DNA from: Gamsiella multidivaricata
Taxonomy: Eukaryota > Mortierellomycota > Mortierellomycetes > Mortierellales > Mortierellaceae
Assembly (NCBI RefSeq): GCF_025024155.1
Contig: NW_026251713.1
Coordinates: 310,001-374,000, forward strand
Direction: 5' to 3'
Length of the DNA: 64,000 bases
Made by a program: the position numbers and the translations under genes. The notes beneath the pieces are model-generated. The model searched no databases. It saw nothing but the letters and a program-made list of their open reading frames with translations, and was not told the DNA's origin. Below, piece by piece: positions 11,801 through 23,211 of this stretch (position 1 is its first letter; every line of letters begins with the position of its first letter).

Positions 11801-13637
11801 GGATAACACTTGCGTTCGAAGGAAGCGGCGAGTTGGGCGAAGAGGAGATTCGGGTGAGTATTTAATCAATATCTTCCTGCTTGGTCCAAATTCTGGATTC
11901 TCATTTGTGCAGCTGACCATCAAGGCTAGCTACTCAATATGTTCATTCTCGTGTTCTCGACTTTAGTTGATCCTTCTAGGTGTGTTCAAGGACCTGCGGG
12001 GATTTGTGACAAGTATAAGCAATCGGAGACAGTTCAACCTGTTTTACGAGTGGTTTTACCCTGCATACGCTCCTATCGCCGCGCGTGCGATTGAGATTTG
12101 GCCACAGAACGAACTTGCGATCGCAATCCTCCGTTTTTGGCACGAGTTTGCCACCAACAAGAGCAGCCGTGTCACGTTTGATAGCAGCAGCCCGAACGGC
12201 ATCCTCCTCTTTAGAGAGACAAGGTGAGCAAAGACCAAACGAAAGCGCTAGGGAGGAGGAGCATGGGTAGTGTTATTTGTTAGATCTGACGCTAATACTT
12301 AAACACTTTGGTCGACGATGACTTTCAGCAACGTCCTTTATACCTATGGCCAAAACCTCTTAAATCGGCCCATATCAAATGAGAGCAATCGTTGGTCAGA
12401 AAAGTAAGCACCAAATGAACGTACTGCTTACCTTTGGTAGGATTTGGCTGATATATTAGTGTCTTCTTTTAACACAATCTCTTCGCTCGCCTCGTAGGTA
12501 TAAGGGCATAATGCTTTACTTTGAGATCATGTCGGTCTCGCTCTCTGGAAAGTATGCCAACTTTGGAGTGTTCAAGCTATATGGGGACAAAGCCCTGGAT
12601 CGTGTCCTGGAAATTTTCTTCCAGCTGATGCTTGCTATTCCCGTGGATGATATGGTTGTAAGTTCGAAGCGGCGACAAGCAAATTGGTCGGCACCCAGAT
12701 ACACGTGCTTACATTCCCACAATAACGCAACTATTCTCGACACCCTCTAGTCCTTCCCGAAACTGGCACAGGCGTACTTCAGGGTGATTGATGTATTCAC
12801 AACGGACCATATGACAGGACTGGCTATGATGCCTCATCCTGTCCTGTCGTATATCTTTCGAGCATTGGGCGAAGTCATTCCGCTACCTGCAACGGACGCA
12901 TATTGTTCCACAATGGCTTGCTCTGCCATTGACAAGGTCTGCACCTTTGTCCTGAACTGGCTGATTAGGAATAAAATCCGCAAGGTTGGTGATGAAGGTG
13001 CGGATGAAATGCACGATATCCCAGTGGATATTGGAAATCTGGCGACTGTCGGCAGCAATAATGGCAATCACCATCGAGGGAGTACCGACTTGACAAGTGG
13101 CGCGAACTCGCGGTTGCCTAAGCATCGTCAACAAGAGCAACAGGGAACGCATTGGCTAGTCGAATATGTGCTATCGAACAAACAAGCGTTTGCCTATTTA
13201 CTCATGGTTCTCTTCCAAGTCATTGCGTTTGAGAACCGAAGCAACCAATGGAGTCTGAGCCGACCTTTGCTGGGGCTGATTCTCCTGAATAGAGGGTTCT
13301 TTGTGGAATATACGACCAGATTTGTGCAAGCACAGCTGCCGGACAGACAGGAGCAACTTCAAAAGGCGGTAGATGGGGTAAGTGCGGCATTCAGCTCTCT
13401 CTATTTATCGTAATAACCGTCTACTATCGCGTGTCACTAAATGACCATTCTACTTCCGTCATGTTAATGCTATAGCTCATGGATGGCATCGAAAATAACC
13501 TGACGACTGCTAACCGCGACAGGTTCACGACTAACGCCACTGCGTTTAGACGTGAGTGCGCCCAGATGACGCTCATGGCTTTGAACTTTGAGGATAATGA
13601 AAATATGCTGCACCTCCTCTGGAAAGCGGAGATGTAG
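8878..13637 (+). CDS. XPO7: Exportin-7 (RanBP16-type nuclear export receptor)
   Basis: Importin-beta-family nuclear transport receptor that carries cargo through the nuclear pore with RanGTP. Thirteen exons: 8878-9152, 9237-9468, 9578-9767, 9886-10385, 10476-10653, 10742-11013, 11098-11483, 11571-11853, 11967-12223, 12329-12403, 12498-12657, 12751-13377 and 13476-13637. They give 1198 residues with all phases closing; animal exportin-7 is about 1090. Diagnostic stretches include LERYCETLYNPPNPASRLQAE at the N-terminus, FVLQYIYQNPDLPTFILAAQ, KHRKSAVGFRD, and FDFIGASHEEASDD followed by IQVPTAWR, each aligning with the exportin-7 family. A Ser/Gly/Asn-rich insert (about residues 42-70) and a hydrophilic insert near residue 1000 account for the extra length. 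An AATAAA lies 21 bp after the stop. Confidence 0.92.
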
Positions 13638-13657
13638 CTAACCTAACATATTACGGA

Positions 13658-13663
13658 AATAAA
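13658..13663 (+). terminator. Poly(A) signal AATAAA for exportin-7
   Basis: AATAAA 21 bp downstream of the exportin-7 stop codon, in the 234-bp convergent spacer with polyubiquitin. Confidence 0.6.
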
Positions 13664-13871
13664 GTGGCAGTCGATTTCTCCACTATGGCTGAGATCAATA
13701 CTCGCCAAACCTACCCCCCAAATGTATATCCTTTTCTACAGTTACTTCATGTCAACTTCAATGTTTTGTATGTACAGAAATGCTTTAATGATCATACTTG
13801 TTGCTCAAGATACGCCGTGCTACATTGATCATAAAAGTTCCAGGGAGGCCCGGCCCAATAGCAGAGAGGCT

Positions 13872-14917
<1,046 letters not shown>

Positions 14918-15230
14918 TGCGTCTGCTGCGGATGGAACCACTGCCAAGCAAAAAGGAAAGGAAGGGACACAAAAAGCACGGGGCGCGCGGCGGCACTGGA
15001 ATCTGCCAGAAATGGCGATTTGTCATATGCTGATTGAATGGGACTGAATCGAACTTTATAATACGATTTATTTATGGTGCCGTGCCACGTACAAACCAAA
15101 GAGTATATACAGCTTCTGGTTGGTCCTCGCATCACACGCCCAATCGCCTGCGGGCGACAAATTGGGGAAAGCTGCACCGCCTCCAAAGGAGTCCTCACTT
15201 CTTCGCCCCCTCTTCCTCGCCCGCCCCCCT

Positions 15231-15265
15231 GCTTGGTCTGCTTGGTCTGCTTGGTCTGGTTTGGA
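15231..15265. repeat. Tandem 10-bp repeat (gcttggtctg) in the polyubiquitin upstream region
   Basis: Three consecutive copies of gcttggtctg plus a degenerate fourth, about 445 bp upstream of the polyubiquitin start. On the coding strand the motif reads CAGACCAAGC. It may be chance expansion or a set of binding sites. Confidence 0.7.
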
Positions 15266-16189
15266 TAGTTCGTCTGCAGGAAAAGGAAAAAAAAAAAAGG
15301 GTGCAAAGTCCTCAAGAGGACTAATAGAATGCATGGGTTAGTAGTCTTAACTGTGACCGTCCTTGCCTGTTGTTCACTGCTCCCGTCTTTTGTTTCTGCT
15401 CTTTTAGAAACAAAAAAAAAAAAAAAAAATGGAACAGCAGGTCGCACAAAGAGGGATGGTGATGTCAATCCACAAAGAGCAGCATTACGTCGTTTTGTGG
15501 CAACAGCACGCATTGCAAAACCAAAGAAAGACAGCGTTCTGGACCTGCTTCTTACAAGTCTATCTAGCCGATTGGTAACGAAACAAGTGCGATTGAACAC
15601 TGGAAGTGGAATCCAGCCACACAGCAGTAGTGAATTCCACATGGTGGTCTAGGTAGCCTGAAGAAGTATAGTTGCACAATTGATGCCGTAGTGTGTGTTT
15701 GTTGGTAGTGGCAAGAACAGGCGTTAGCATACTTGTATATACTCAGAGATTTGGATTGTTAACAAATGATACGCCCGTACCTGACGATCCTTCAGCACTT
15801 TTGCCACTATAATTGATCGATCCCTACACACTCCATTATACACTTTTCGTTTGTACCGGGCTCAAGCGTAGCAAGTCAGCGTCAATAGTCTCGACGACTG
15901 TAACGACTGACTAAACTCAGGTATGGCAGATGAGCCTCGAATGACTCCGACGATGATAGCCGTTGGTAATATGGGATGAATGTCTCTTCTTTATTTTTAG
16001 TGCTCGCACAGCCCCCATGAACGAGAACAAAAAAATGTGGCTTGGGCAACCCTACTTTGAGTGCAAGTGCAGACATGGTGCTGAGGATCGGTTCCCAGTG
16101 CCTCGACTTGACTCGACTCAACTTCCTCCGCAGCGTTCGACGTCCAACCTCCACCTGTTCACCCACTCTCGCTCAGGACAGCATTCGAC

Positions 16190-17553
16190 ATGGCACAGCC
16201 TATCGAGCGCAATCAGGACGCGACTGTCTATGTCGGCAATCTGGATGACCGCTGCACCGATGCCCTGATCTGGGAACTCATGGCTCAAGCTGGTCCTGTC
16301 GGTAAGTGGCACACTGTCAGGGAAACCGCCTGCTTCGCTTCGCGTCAAGTGGCGCAAAGTACTGCATACTGCTGTCTTTCTTATTATCGTAAAATCGAGT
16401 GGTTATTAATACCTGTCTTTTCGACTCGACTCGGCTTGCATATCAACCAGTGAATGTGCACCTACCAAAGGACAGGGTAACGCAGATGCACCAAAATTAT
16501 GGATTCTGCGAATATGTGTCAGAGGATGATGCAGACTATGCCTGCAAGATTCTTAATCAGGTCAAACTCTTCGGAAAGCCCCTCAGGATCAACAAAGCAA
16601 CATCGGATAGAAAGAATCTGGAGGTTGGCGCATCGCTCTTCATCGGAAATCTTGCCCCGGATGCCGACGAGACACTGCTTAGGGACACCTTCAGCGCATT
16701 TGGAACAATTGTTGGGCACGCAAAGGTCGCACGCGATCTGGAGACGGGTCAATCGAAGGGCTATGGATTCGTCAGCTTCGATAACTTTGAGAGCTCGGAC
16801 GCAGCCATCGATGCCATGAACGGACAGATCCTGGCCAACAAACCCATTACAGTCGGATATGCGTACAAGAAGGATGGAAAGGGAGAGCGGCATGGATCAG
16901 CTGCAGGTAACTCTCTGGATATTGGTGTTCATTTTTTTGTTGCGTGCGTATGGGCTATGGCAAGCTGGGACTGATATCAAACCACCTCCTTTCCTTTTCA
17001 TTCAACAGAGCGTCTAATTGCCGCACAGGGAAGAAAGAATCAGCCCAGCATGCCCAACCGCCTATTTGCAGATATTCCAGGACCAGCGCCAGGAGGATTC
17101 ACACCCACAGGAGCCAATGCAGCACCCGTTTCTCGTCCCCCACCTCCCTTTTCACAACCTCCCGCACAGGCCCCGGGTATGCCCCGGCCACCAGCACCTT
17201 ACGGTCAGCAATTACCCCCACCCCCTCGCTTCGGTGGATATCCTAGTCACATGCAACAGCAGCAACCGCAGTATCATGGAAGTAATGCCATTCCGTTAGG
17301 TCAGCTCTCAAGACCGCCACCCTTCGGAGCAATGCCTCCACCAGGCGCAATGGCACCGCCTCCACCAGGGATGTATGCACCCAATCCTAACCAGCCTCCG
17401 ATGATGCAGGGTGGCCCACTACCGCCACCAGGATATGCGCCTATGCAGCAGCCAGGGTACCCAGGAGGAGCACCACCCATGCGACCACCAGGAAATTATG
17501 CGCCCTATGGAGCACCTCCGCCACCAGGCTATCAGGGATATCCAGGACAGTAG
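16190..17553 (+). CDS. SF3B4: Splicing factor 3B subunit 4 (two-RRM U2 snRNP protein)
   Basis: Component of the SF3b complex of U2 snRNP, which contacts pre-mRNA near the branch site; nuclear. Exons 16190-16301, 16451-16906 and 17009-17553 give 370 residues. The N-terminus [20 protein letters not shown] is typical of SF3B4. RRM1 (about 13-91) has RNP2 VYVGNL and RNP1 QNYGFCEY (52-59). RRM2 (about 100-178) has LFIGNL (100-105) and KGYGFVSF (140-147). Then come AAERLIAAQ, PNRLFAD and a C-terminal tail of Pro/Gly/Met/Gln repeats (PPPG, PGYPGG), as in animal SF3B4 and unlike the short yeast Hsh49. The stop is followed by AATAAA at 17611. Confidence 0.95.
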
Positions 17554-17610
17554 TAGGACATATAAAATAAGCCGAGGACGGATCGTGGCCCGCTGAAGAG
17601 TCTTGAGAAC

Positions 17611-17616
17611 AATAAA
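17611..17616 (+). terminator. Poly(A) signal AATAAA for SF3B4
   Basis: AATAAA 57 bp after the SF3B4 stop codon, inside the 321-bp spacer before the severin gene. Nothing else stands out in that spacer. Confidence 0.6.
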
Positions 17617-17874
17617 GCATAATACAGCAATAATATTTGCATTGTACCTTGATGGGGCGTTTTCGTTGGGTACATAATATTGTCGCGTCGCGCGGAATAA
17701 AAAAGATCCTTGAACAATTCATATGTTCGGGGCTAGGGTTCGGGCTTAACGCTCATGGGCGCAACGTAGGGCTAACTGTAGAAAAGAGATAAGAGGTGGC
17801 ATCCCAGAATGGTCTGTCTTGTTCATTTACTTCATTTGCAAACTTCATTCAATTCGAATCACTTTTTACCTGTC

Positions 17875-19506
17875 ATGCTCAAGAACTCAACTTGGAGTAG
17901 GATTTTGCTTGGTAGACTATTCGTGTGCTTCGTGCTTCGCCTGTGTTTGTTTATCTGATCTTTCTTTCCCCTATACGCACACACCAAATCAAACCGTCTT
18001 TTAGAACTCGAGGATACCAACTTGGCCGAATTCGGTAGCCAACTCGAGAAGGACCGCCGTAAGGAAGAAGGCGCTCTGGAAGAGGCTTGGGGGCCAGATA
18101 CAGGTGTTGGATCAGAGACAGGTCTGTGGACCTGGCGGATTGAGCAGTTCCAGGTCGTGGCAGTGCCCAAGAAGGACTATGGCCGGTTTTACACCGGCGA
18201 CAGCTATATTGTTTTGAATGTAAGTAGACCGAGAGTAGTTGGCCATCGTCTGCAGATCTTTCTTCCCCATGAGAATAACAATCCACTTTGATCGTGAACA
18301 GACGTACGCAAAGGAGGACTCGGATGCACTCCTGTACGATATACATTTCTGGCTGGGCGAAAAAACCAGCCAAGACGAGGCTGGTACTGCCGCCTACAAG
18401 ACTGTCGAGCTGGACGATTGTAAGTGCAGGACCTGAAGCAAGATGGGGAATTCAGGATCTTTTATTCTTTAATGTGAAGCGCGTTTTTTTTTTTTAACCC
18501 AGGTAATCTTACTCACCCCCCACTGAAAAAAAAAAAAAAAAAAAAAAAAGACCTAGACGGAAAACCCATCCAACACCGTGAGGTCGACGGCCACGAGTCC
18601 AGGTTATTTCTGTCCTATTTCGCAACCTTTTCAACCCACGCCGGCGCAGTCGCCTCTGGGTTCCATCACTGGACCGAACCTGAGTACATTTCTCGCCTGC
18701 TGATGGTCAAGTCTGCACCGAACAAGGGTGGCCACAAGTCCTCGGTCGTGGTTCGCGAAGTCCCCGCGTCGATGATGAACAGTGGGGATGTCTTTATTTT
18801 GGATACGGGCAAGATCCTGTACCAGTGGAACGGAAAGGAGAGTTCGGGAGTCGAAAGGGTCAAGGGCGCAGAGTATGTACATGGGATTAGGGCTGATCGC
18901 GCCGGTGCAATTGACGTCGAGACCTTTGGTAAGTTGCGGTAGAAATATGAAAAGTCTCTATTATTCTTTGTATGATGGTATTGACCCCTACTGCAATGTC
19001 CATTAATGTATGTAGATGAGGGCGACCGAGATCAGAGGATCTTTTGGACGGCGCTTGGAGGTGAGGCCGAGGTGAAGCCTGCAGAGGCCGTTTCTGAAGA
19101 GCCTGATTATGTCAAGAAACTGTTCCGGTAAGGATTCGTTTTTCTTCTAGGTCATCACGAGAGAACAAACCGCATAACCATCATTACCTTGCCTTTTTTT
19201 TCCCCACTACTACACTCTCCATCTAGATTGAGTAACGCCAGCGGAAAACTCGAGTTCACGCTAGAGGGATCAGGTCCTGAAGTGTCGCAGGAGCTCTTGG
19301 ACACGAACGATGTCTTCATTCTGGACGTCCACCACGAGATCTTTGTCTGGGTTGGCGCGGGTGCGAATGCGGAAGAGCATCGAAATGGACTGCATTATGC
19401 ACAGTCATATCTGAAGCGCGAAGGACTTGCGAGCCAGACGCCGATCTCGAAGGTGATGGAGGAAGGGGACCACACCATGTTTGATAACGCCTTGAACCGA
19501 TTCTAG
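17875..19506 (+). CDS. Severin/gelsolin-family actin-severing protein
   Basis: Ca2+-regulated actin-filament severing and capping protein of the gelsolin superfamily; cytoplasmic. Six exons: 17875-17896, 18005-18219, 18302-18419, 18551-18928, 19016-19127 and 19227-19506, giving 374 residues, close to Dictyostelium severin (362). The 22-bp first exon encodes MLKNSTW and joins in phase to [16 protein letters not shown], matching the severin N-terminus. Gelsolin repeat 1 begins at [29 protein letters not shown]; repeats 2 and 3 carry [17 protein letters not shown] and [17 protein letters not shown]. Three repeats indicate the severin/fragmin class, not villin or full gelsolin. The third intron ends in an uninterrupted A24 run, so that acceptor has no pyrimidine tract. 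First exon confidence is moderate; the rest is high. Confidence 0.9.
18526..18549 (+). repeat. A24 homopolymer abutting a splice acceptor
   Basis: Twenty-four A residues followed by G (18550). The last A and that G form the AG acceptor of severin exon 4 (18551). A T12 run lies 31 bp upstream in the same intron. Confidence 0.95.
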
Positions 19507-19696
19507 TGGCCAAGTGTACCTGAATTTTGCCCTGAATTCCATAGATGTTAAAACTGCTGTCTCAATTAAAATAAGGTTTGTTACGACGACAGTGTGCCGG
19601 GTCTTTGGCACGCGGGCGCGGGGGAGATGTTGCCCGAGAACCCCCCCTTCGCTCCATCACTTCCATTTCTTTCATTCACTTCAACATCTCTGCAGC

Positions 19697-20236
19697 ATGT
19701 CGACACCTTCCCCCATCACCGAGTTCTTTTCCTCCTCCGACCAAAAATTCGCCGTCGTCGGTGCATCCTCCAACCGCACCAAGTTCGGCAACAAAGTCCT
19801 GCGTTGGTAACCCCCCCCCCAAATCCGATCAAAAGCTCCATCTTTTTATACGCTTCCTATGCCCGTAAAAACCCTGAATATCTAAACCTGACCGACCCAT
19901 CTTCAATGTCCACCACCCAGGTACACCGACCATGGCTATACAGCAGTGCCTGTGAACCCAAAGGAAAAGACAATCGAGTCGCTGGCCTGTGTCCCGAACC
20001 TGTCCTCGTTGCCTGGCTCACCTTCTGAGTACCATGTCTCGATCATCACCCCTCCTGCGGTCACCAAGTCCGTTCTTGAAGAGGCACACAAGAACGGAAT
20101 CCAGCGTGTCTGGTTGCAGCCCGATGTCGATTCTCCGGAAGCATTGGCTTATGCAAAGGAAGTCGGCATCCATGTCATTGCTGGAGGACCCTGTGTCCTC
20201 GTTCACGGCATTACCAGCGAGCAAGCCAAGTTGTAA
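19697..20236 (+). CDS. CoA-binding-domain protein (YccU-like)
   Basis: A 141-residue protein from exons 19697-19806 and 19921-20236. It is a single Rossmann-like CoA-binding domain: FAVVGASSNRTKFGNKVLRWY is the nucleotide-binding loop and first helix, then YTAVPVNPKE, PPAVTKSVLEEA, RVWLQPDVDSPEALAYA, and a C-terminal GGPCVLVHG with a conserved Cys. This is the full length of the bacterial YccU and fungal single-domain CoA-binding proteins, also related to the CoA-binding domain of succinyl-CoA synthetase alpha. The exact role of these stand-alone proteins is unknown; cytosol or mitochondrion is possible. Its 3' end is only 125 bp from that of the convergent peptidase gene. Confidence 0.9.
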
Positions 20237-20285
20237 TGGCATATAGATCGAGCAAATGCCATATAGTATAGATAATACAGCTGCG

Positions 20286-20291
20286 TTTATT
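20286..20291 (-). terminator. Poly(A) signal for the proline-iminopeptidase-like gene
   Basis: AATAAA on the minus strand, 71 bp beyond the stop at 20362. It lies inside what is probably the 3' UTR of the convergent CoA-binding gene, so the two transcripts should overlap tail to tail. Confidence 0.55.
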
Positions 20292-20361
20292 TTAACAGTG
20301 ATAACTCTCTAGGACGCCAAAAAAAAAAAAAAAAAGAACAGAAAAGAAAAGAAAAAAGGTC

Positions 20362-22450
20362 CTAAGCGACAGGAACATCGATCTCACAGCTGACAATCTT
20401 GAACAGTTTTGTCAAGACACCTTCATTGTCGCGCAGGCCAGAATGCATGTACTCGTTTGTGATCCAGAGCTGGATTCCCTTGATGCCCTCCGCAGCCTTC
20501 TCGGAGTATTCGCGGGCGACGTACATGTCGTCATAGTAGACAGCAGCTGCAACTGGGACCTTGTTCCTGGCCAAGACTTCGGGGTCGTAGAGCTTTGGCC
20601 ATTTATCATAATTCGCCAAAATCTCGGCGCATTCCTTCAGAGGGCTGAGTGATGCGTAGTCATCCAACATCCAGTCGTACATGTGCTCTCCTACGAAGTA
20701 GAAAAAGAAAAAGAGGAAAAAGAGGAAAAAAAGAAAAAAGAAAAAAGAAAAAAGAAAAAAGAAAAAAGAAAAAGGGTAGATGGGTTATTACATTAGTACG
20801 ACTTTGCACGGTCAAAAGAGAACAGATGAAGAAAATAAAGCATCGCTTTAGCTCACCTGTAAAGTACACGATCTTGTTGTCGTCGTCCTCGAATGCATCG
20901 TACTCCTTGGCAGAGTAAACGAACGCGCTCCTGAACTCTCCATTCAGCAGCTTAGACGCCGTCCACTTGGAAGCCACGCCAGGTCCGTCACAATAGATGG
21001 ACTCGTGCAAGACCGCATAGATCGGCGGGATTTGCTCCTGCGAGGCCATTTCGTTCAAGAACAAGCTCGACAGCTCTTCCTTGCCATCCCTCAAGGTCAC
21101 AAAGGCCTGAAGGCAGAGTGTGTGCACATGGTCCATTCCACCCGAGAGTCCAAAGCTCATGCCCAGTTGTTGGAACTTGCGAGGTGTGAGGATACCGCCG
21201 GTCGGGAGTGTGACCTTGTTGAGGGCAAGGTACTTCATGATCTTCTTGACACGTTTGATGTCCATGGGGAATCGCTTATAGTACCGCTCCGTATGTGCCA
21301 TGACGCTCTTGTACGATTTGCGGTAAACGTCTTCAAGAGAGTCGAATACTGGCGGGATGCCTCCGGTGATGTATGCCGCTGTGATTGACTCTGGGCTAGA
21401 GTTTGTAAGAATAAAGCGCTAATTGCGGTCAGAGAACTTTTTTTTTTTTTTCGTTGGTGAAGAACATAATCATGAGATGGCGCCTGCTGTTTCCAAAAAA
21501 AAAAAAAAAAAGAGTGCTTACAACATGGAAAGATATGTCGTGATGCAGAATCCGCCATAGCTCTGACCCAACAGACTCCACTTCTTGTCCGCGTATTTGG
21601 CTAGTTTGCAACAAAAAAAAATAATAATAACAATCTCCATTAGATCCCAAGTTCTCAACCATAAAAAAAAAATTCTCACGCATTCCTGCGAAGGTTTCCA
21701 TTTTTATCCATCCCATGGTATAGGATGGTTCGACAGAATGTTCGTGTTTTTTTCGTTACCAAGAAGAGTCTCTCGAATCAATTCAGAGTCACGGACGATC
21801 GAGTCCGCCCGAAAGTGCATGAAGTACTCGGCCTGCTCCTGAGGGGTTTTGAACTGGGACAGCGCCTGGACCGTCATGGCGGTTGAGAGACCTGTTCCGC
21901 GCTGATCCAACAACAAGACGTTATATTTTTTCGCCGCTGTCTTGACCCAACCCCTAAGGAGAGAATAAATCCAAAAATCCGTCCAGCACGCAATGGAGGT
22001 TAGAAAGCGCGGATAAACTAATGATAGATGGCAATTGAGGTCTGGTCCACCTTGCTTTCATTTTACGTGTTATAAGCGGGCCCTTGGAATCCTGGACCGC
22101 CCTGGTAGAAGATGAGCCAGGGCATCTTGTCGGACTCGGCCTGTTTCTCCACTGCGACAACCTTGCGTGGGACATCAAGCATCAAACGACGGGTCAGGAT
22201 ACTTGTTATATCACTTGTTGTTGCTTGTTTCCACATGTTGCCAAAGGCGTTCTTGGTACACTGAGTAACTGAGCATTGGGAAAATAACACGTAGACAAAC
22301 CTTTCGTGCAAAGACAACGATGGTCTCCTTGCTGGAGGGATTGGCGTGATCTAATGGCAGATCGAAATAGTAGTCCTGGGACTTGAGGCCATTGGAGACA
22401 AAGCTCTCGATCGGGCCAGGACGGAGGTATGAGTTCTTGGTGGTGCTCAT
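20362..22450 (-). CDS. Alpha/beta-hydrolase, prolyl aminopeptidase (proline iminopeptidase) type
   Basis: Peptidase S33 family enzyme that removes N-terminal proline from peptides. Exons 22450-22301, 22161-22067, 21953-21760, 21600-21522, 21395-20857 and 20690-20362 give 461 residues, the usual size for fungal members. The oxyanion-hole motif is FYQGGPGFQGP; then LLLDQRGTGLST, the nucleophile elbow GQSYGG (Ser nucleophile), FITGGIPP-like AYITGGIPPVF, and near the C-terminus YYDDMYV and ITNEYMHSGLRD, which provide the Asp and His positions. The start chosen is MSTTKNSYLRPG. The frame is open upstream and could add a Pro/Ser-rich leader, but that stretch looks like UTR. Exon 2's acceptor (22162) is the least certain boundary. 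The introns carry several A or T runs. Confidence 0.88.
20700..20775 (+). repeat. (GAAAAA)n purine microsatellite in an intron
   Basis: Tandem gaaaaa/gaggaaaaa units on the + strand, lying in the last intron of the minus-strand peptidase gene. On the coding strand this is a long pyrimidine tract just upstream of the acceptor at 20691. Confidence 0.85.
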
Positions 22451-23211
22451 GGTGATATTGAGGAAAGGCGCGGTTGAGAGCAAGGAGGAGGAGGAGGAGG
22501 AAGGGGAGGAGGGTGGAAGGGATGGGGACAGGAGTAGGCGAGTGGAGTGGTGGGTGTGGATGCGGATGCGGATGGGAAGGGCGGGGCGAGGGAGTAGTCG
22601 AGGAAGGAGGAGAAGAGTGTGAGAAGAAGAGGAGGGGAGGCGTGGCGGCATTTTTGAGTGAGGATATGAGGATGTGATGGATAGAAGGCCCACCAAAAAA
22701 AAAAAAAAAAAGGGCTTGCACTGAGTCCTGCGATGCGATTGGCCCGGCGTGACCCATACCAGTCTGGCGCAGAAATGTGCAGCCTGCCATTGGGCTGGCA
22801 GGCCCAGGAAATCCATTGGGGGAGACTGCTGTCCATAGTCTGCGACTAGTCCCTGTGCCTGCATGCGACTAAAGGGCGTCAGTCTGCCCTGCTTGAATAG
22901 CACGCATGTGCACAGATGGACTACAAATAGACTACACCATGGGAAGCGTCGTCGTATCGGATACACCGACATCACATTCCGTGTGCTCTGTGCGATGTTG
23001 GCGCGTGTTTGTAAGAGAGGATGATGTCATGTTGACCTGTGCACCATCCGACGCATCCGCCCGGTGCCGCCTGTAATAAAACGCCTTCGTTCTTCCTTTT
23101 CCCTCTTTCTTTCTTTCTTTCTTTCTTTCTTCGCCTTCGTCATATCCATATCCCCTCTTCCTCTCCCTCTAATCCCTCCTCCTTCCACACCCATCCCTCT
23201 CCTAGCCAGCA
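22451..23211. promoter_or_regulatory. Divergent promoter spacer (peptidase / Snl1-like BAG gene)
   Basis: 761 bp between divergent starts. It contains purine-rich sequence next to the peptidase start, an A17 run at about 22695-22711 and a (TTTC)7 tract at 23103-23132, about 80 bp upstream of the BAG gene ATG. No coding region is supported. Confidence 0.5.

Noticed and set aside
22206..22975. Upstream extension of the peptidase with a signal-peptide-like Leu-rich stretch
   Set aside because: The Leu/Pro/Ser stretch comes from purine-rich leader DNA. The family's N-terminus begins at MSTTKNSYLRPG, and cytosolic location is usual.
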